Assembly (NCBI GenBank): GCA_030141605.1 | Contig: JAQGDQ010000007.1 | Span: 1,041,173 to 1,105,172, forward strand | Direction: 5' to 3' | From: Tubiluchus corallicola | Lineage: Eukaryota > Priapulida > Priapulimorpha > Priapulimorphida > Tubiluchidae | Length of the DNA stretch: 64,000 nucleotides | In this document: one piece after another, positions 63,475 through 64,000 of the stretch | How positions within the stretch are numbered: the first letter of the stretch is position 1 | How the letters are laid out: each line of letters begins with the position of its first letter | Translations under genes and position numbers: made by a program | Notes under the pieces: generated by a model | What the model was told of the DNA's origin: nothing | The model's database searches: none | The model's input: the letters and a program-made list of their open reading frames with translations, nothing else

Positions 63475-64000
63475 AATTAGCACAACCTGAGGGTTACACT
63501 TTCGAAAGTCTTTATACATTTCCTCTTTTTACTTTTCCAACTACTTCAACGGGCTCTCCGCTTTCTGGCAATGTTCTTCCTTCCCTTGATAATGTGGTAA
63601 CAGCAATTCCTGCGGACTATAGAATAGATCATGATACCGACGACGAGGAGGGTGATCAATTTGACGGAGAACCAAGTGGGGATAATGAACCGGACTATGA
63701 TGAGATCGTTTTTAAATGCATGTCACACGAATGCAAAAATGATACATCGATTTCCTTAAATAAAGATGAATACAACATCTACGACGACTTTGAAACAGAA
63801 GTATCCCATTACGAGAAAACTAGTAGAGTCACACCTTCTGCAGGAGCAGCATCTGAGAAAGTCAATAATAGCAAAACTTCATCCCCAGCTTTAATCACTG
63901 CAACAAAAACGGAAGAAGACGCCGACAATTTCATATTCTTACCACCTAATGTAGCTACAGTTGCTGCTGCAACTACTGCTGGCATTACTGCGTTTCTTCC
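63475..64000 (+). CDS. GAS1/GFR-alpha-like protein, acidic linker exon, runs off the window
   Basis: The frame continues KLAQPEGYTFESLYTFPLF and stays open for all 526 bases to the window end. It encodes a Pro/Ser/Thr-rich part, then a strongly acidic segment (HDTDDEEGDQFDGEPSG, NEPDYDEIVF), a small CMSHEC pair, further Tyr/Asp motifs (NIYDDFETE) and a Ser/Thr/Ala-rich part. The last residues (NVATVAAATTAGITAFLP) turn hydrophobic, possibly the start of a GPI-anchor or membrane segment. Vertebrate GAS1 also has an Asp/Tyr-rich acidic stretch between its second domain and its GPI signal, which supports a GAS1-like identity over a three-domain GFR-alpha. The stop codon is outside the window. Confidence 0.8.

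Overview
The window is animal nuclear DNA. It is AT-rich and gene-poor, with GT-AG introns, long microsatellites and layers of decayed retrotransposons. Large introns, tRNA- and 5S-headed SINE-like pieces, non-LTR elements and hAT MITEs would suit a lophotrochozoan such as a mollusc, but the sequence alone does not fix the phylum.

Two protein-coding genes are supported, both on the + strand and both partial. At the left edge lie the last three coding exons (327-439, 1801-1895, 2848-3061) of an ABCB6/HMT1-type half ABC transporter. They encode the signature motif, Walker B, D-loop and H-loop of its nucleotide-binding domain. At the right edge, from 58315 to beyond the window end, five exons encode a secreted or membrane-anchored protein with two ten-cysteine GDNF/GAS1 domains and an acidic linker (a GAS1/GFR-alpha relative). 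A candidate signal-peptide exon at 40853-40937 has a matching splice phase. If it is real, the gene has a 17.4 kb first intron and fills the right third of the window.

Between the genes (3-40 kb) and inside the proposed long intron the DNA is mostly repeats. The main one is a near-full-length non-LTR retrotransposon on the minus strand (about 7.6-13.06 kb). Its ORF1 has two GATA-like and three CCHC zinc motifs; its ORF2 has an endonuclease, a reverse transcriptase and a C-terminal Cys/His motif. Four frameshifts break it, and the three in ORF2 sit in homopolymers. It has (GA)n on both sides. A second, short element at 32.16-32.85 kb shares its 3' tail and is also flanked by (GA)n. This suggests a LINE with a non-autonomous partner that both insert into (GA)n microsatellites.

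Other content: RT relics of at least two further LINE lineages (14.3-14.9, 14.9-15.7, 18.9-19.1 and 35.5-36.0 kb); a 1.35 kb foldback-like element with iterated 16-bp termini (20.56-21.92 kb); two hAT-type MITEs with 8-bp target duplications (43.7-44.1 and 60.5-60.8 kb); 5S- and tRNA-derived SINE-like fragments; a degenerate tandem repeat of about 120 bp (16.7-17.2 kb); and many microsatellites. No structural RNA gene, CRISPR array or bacterial-type system is present.
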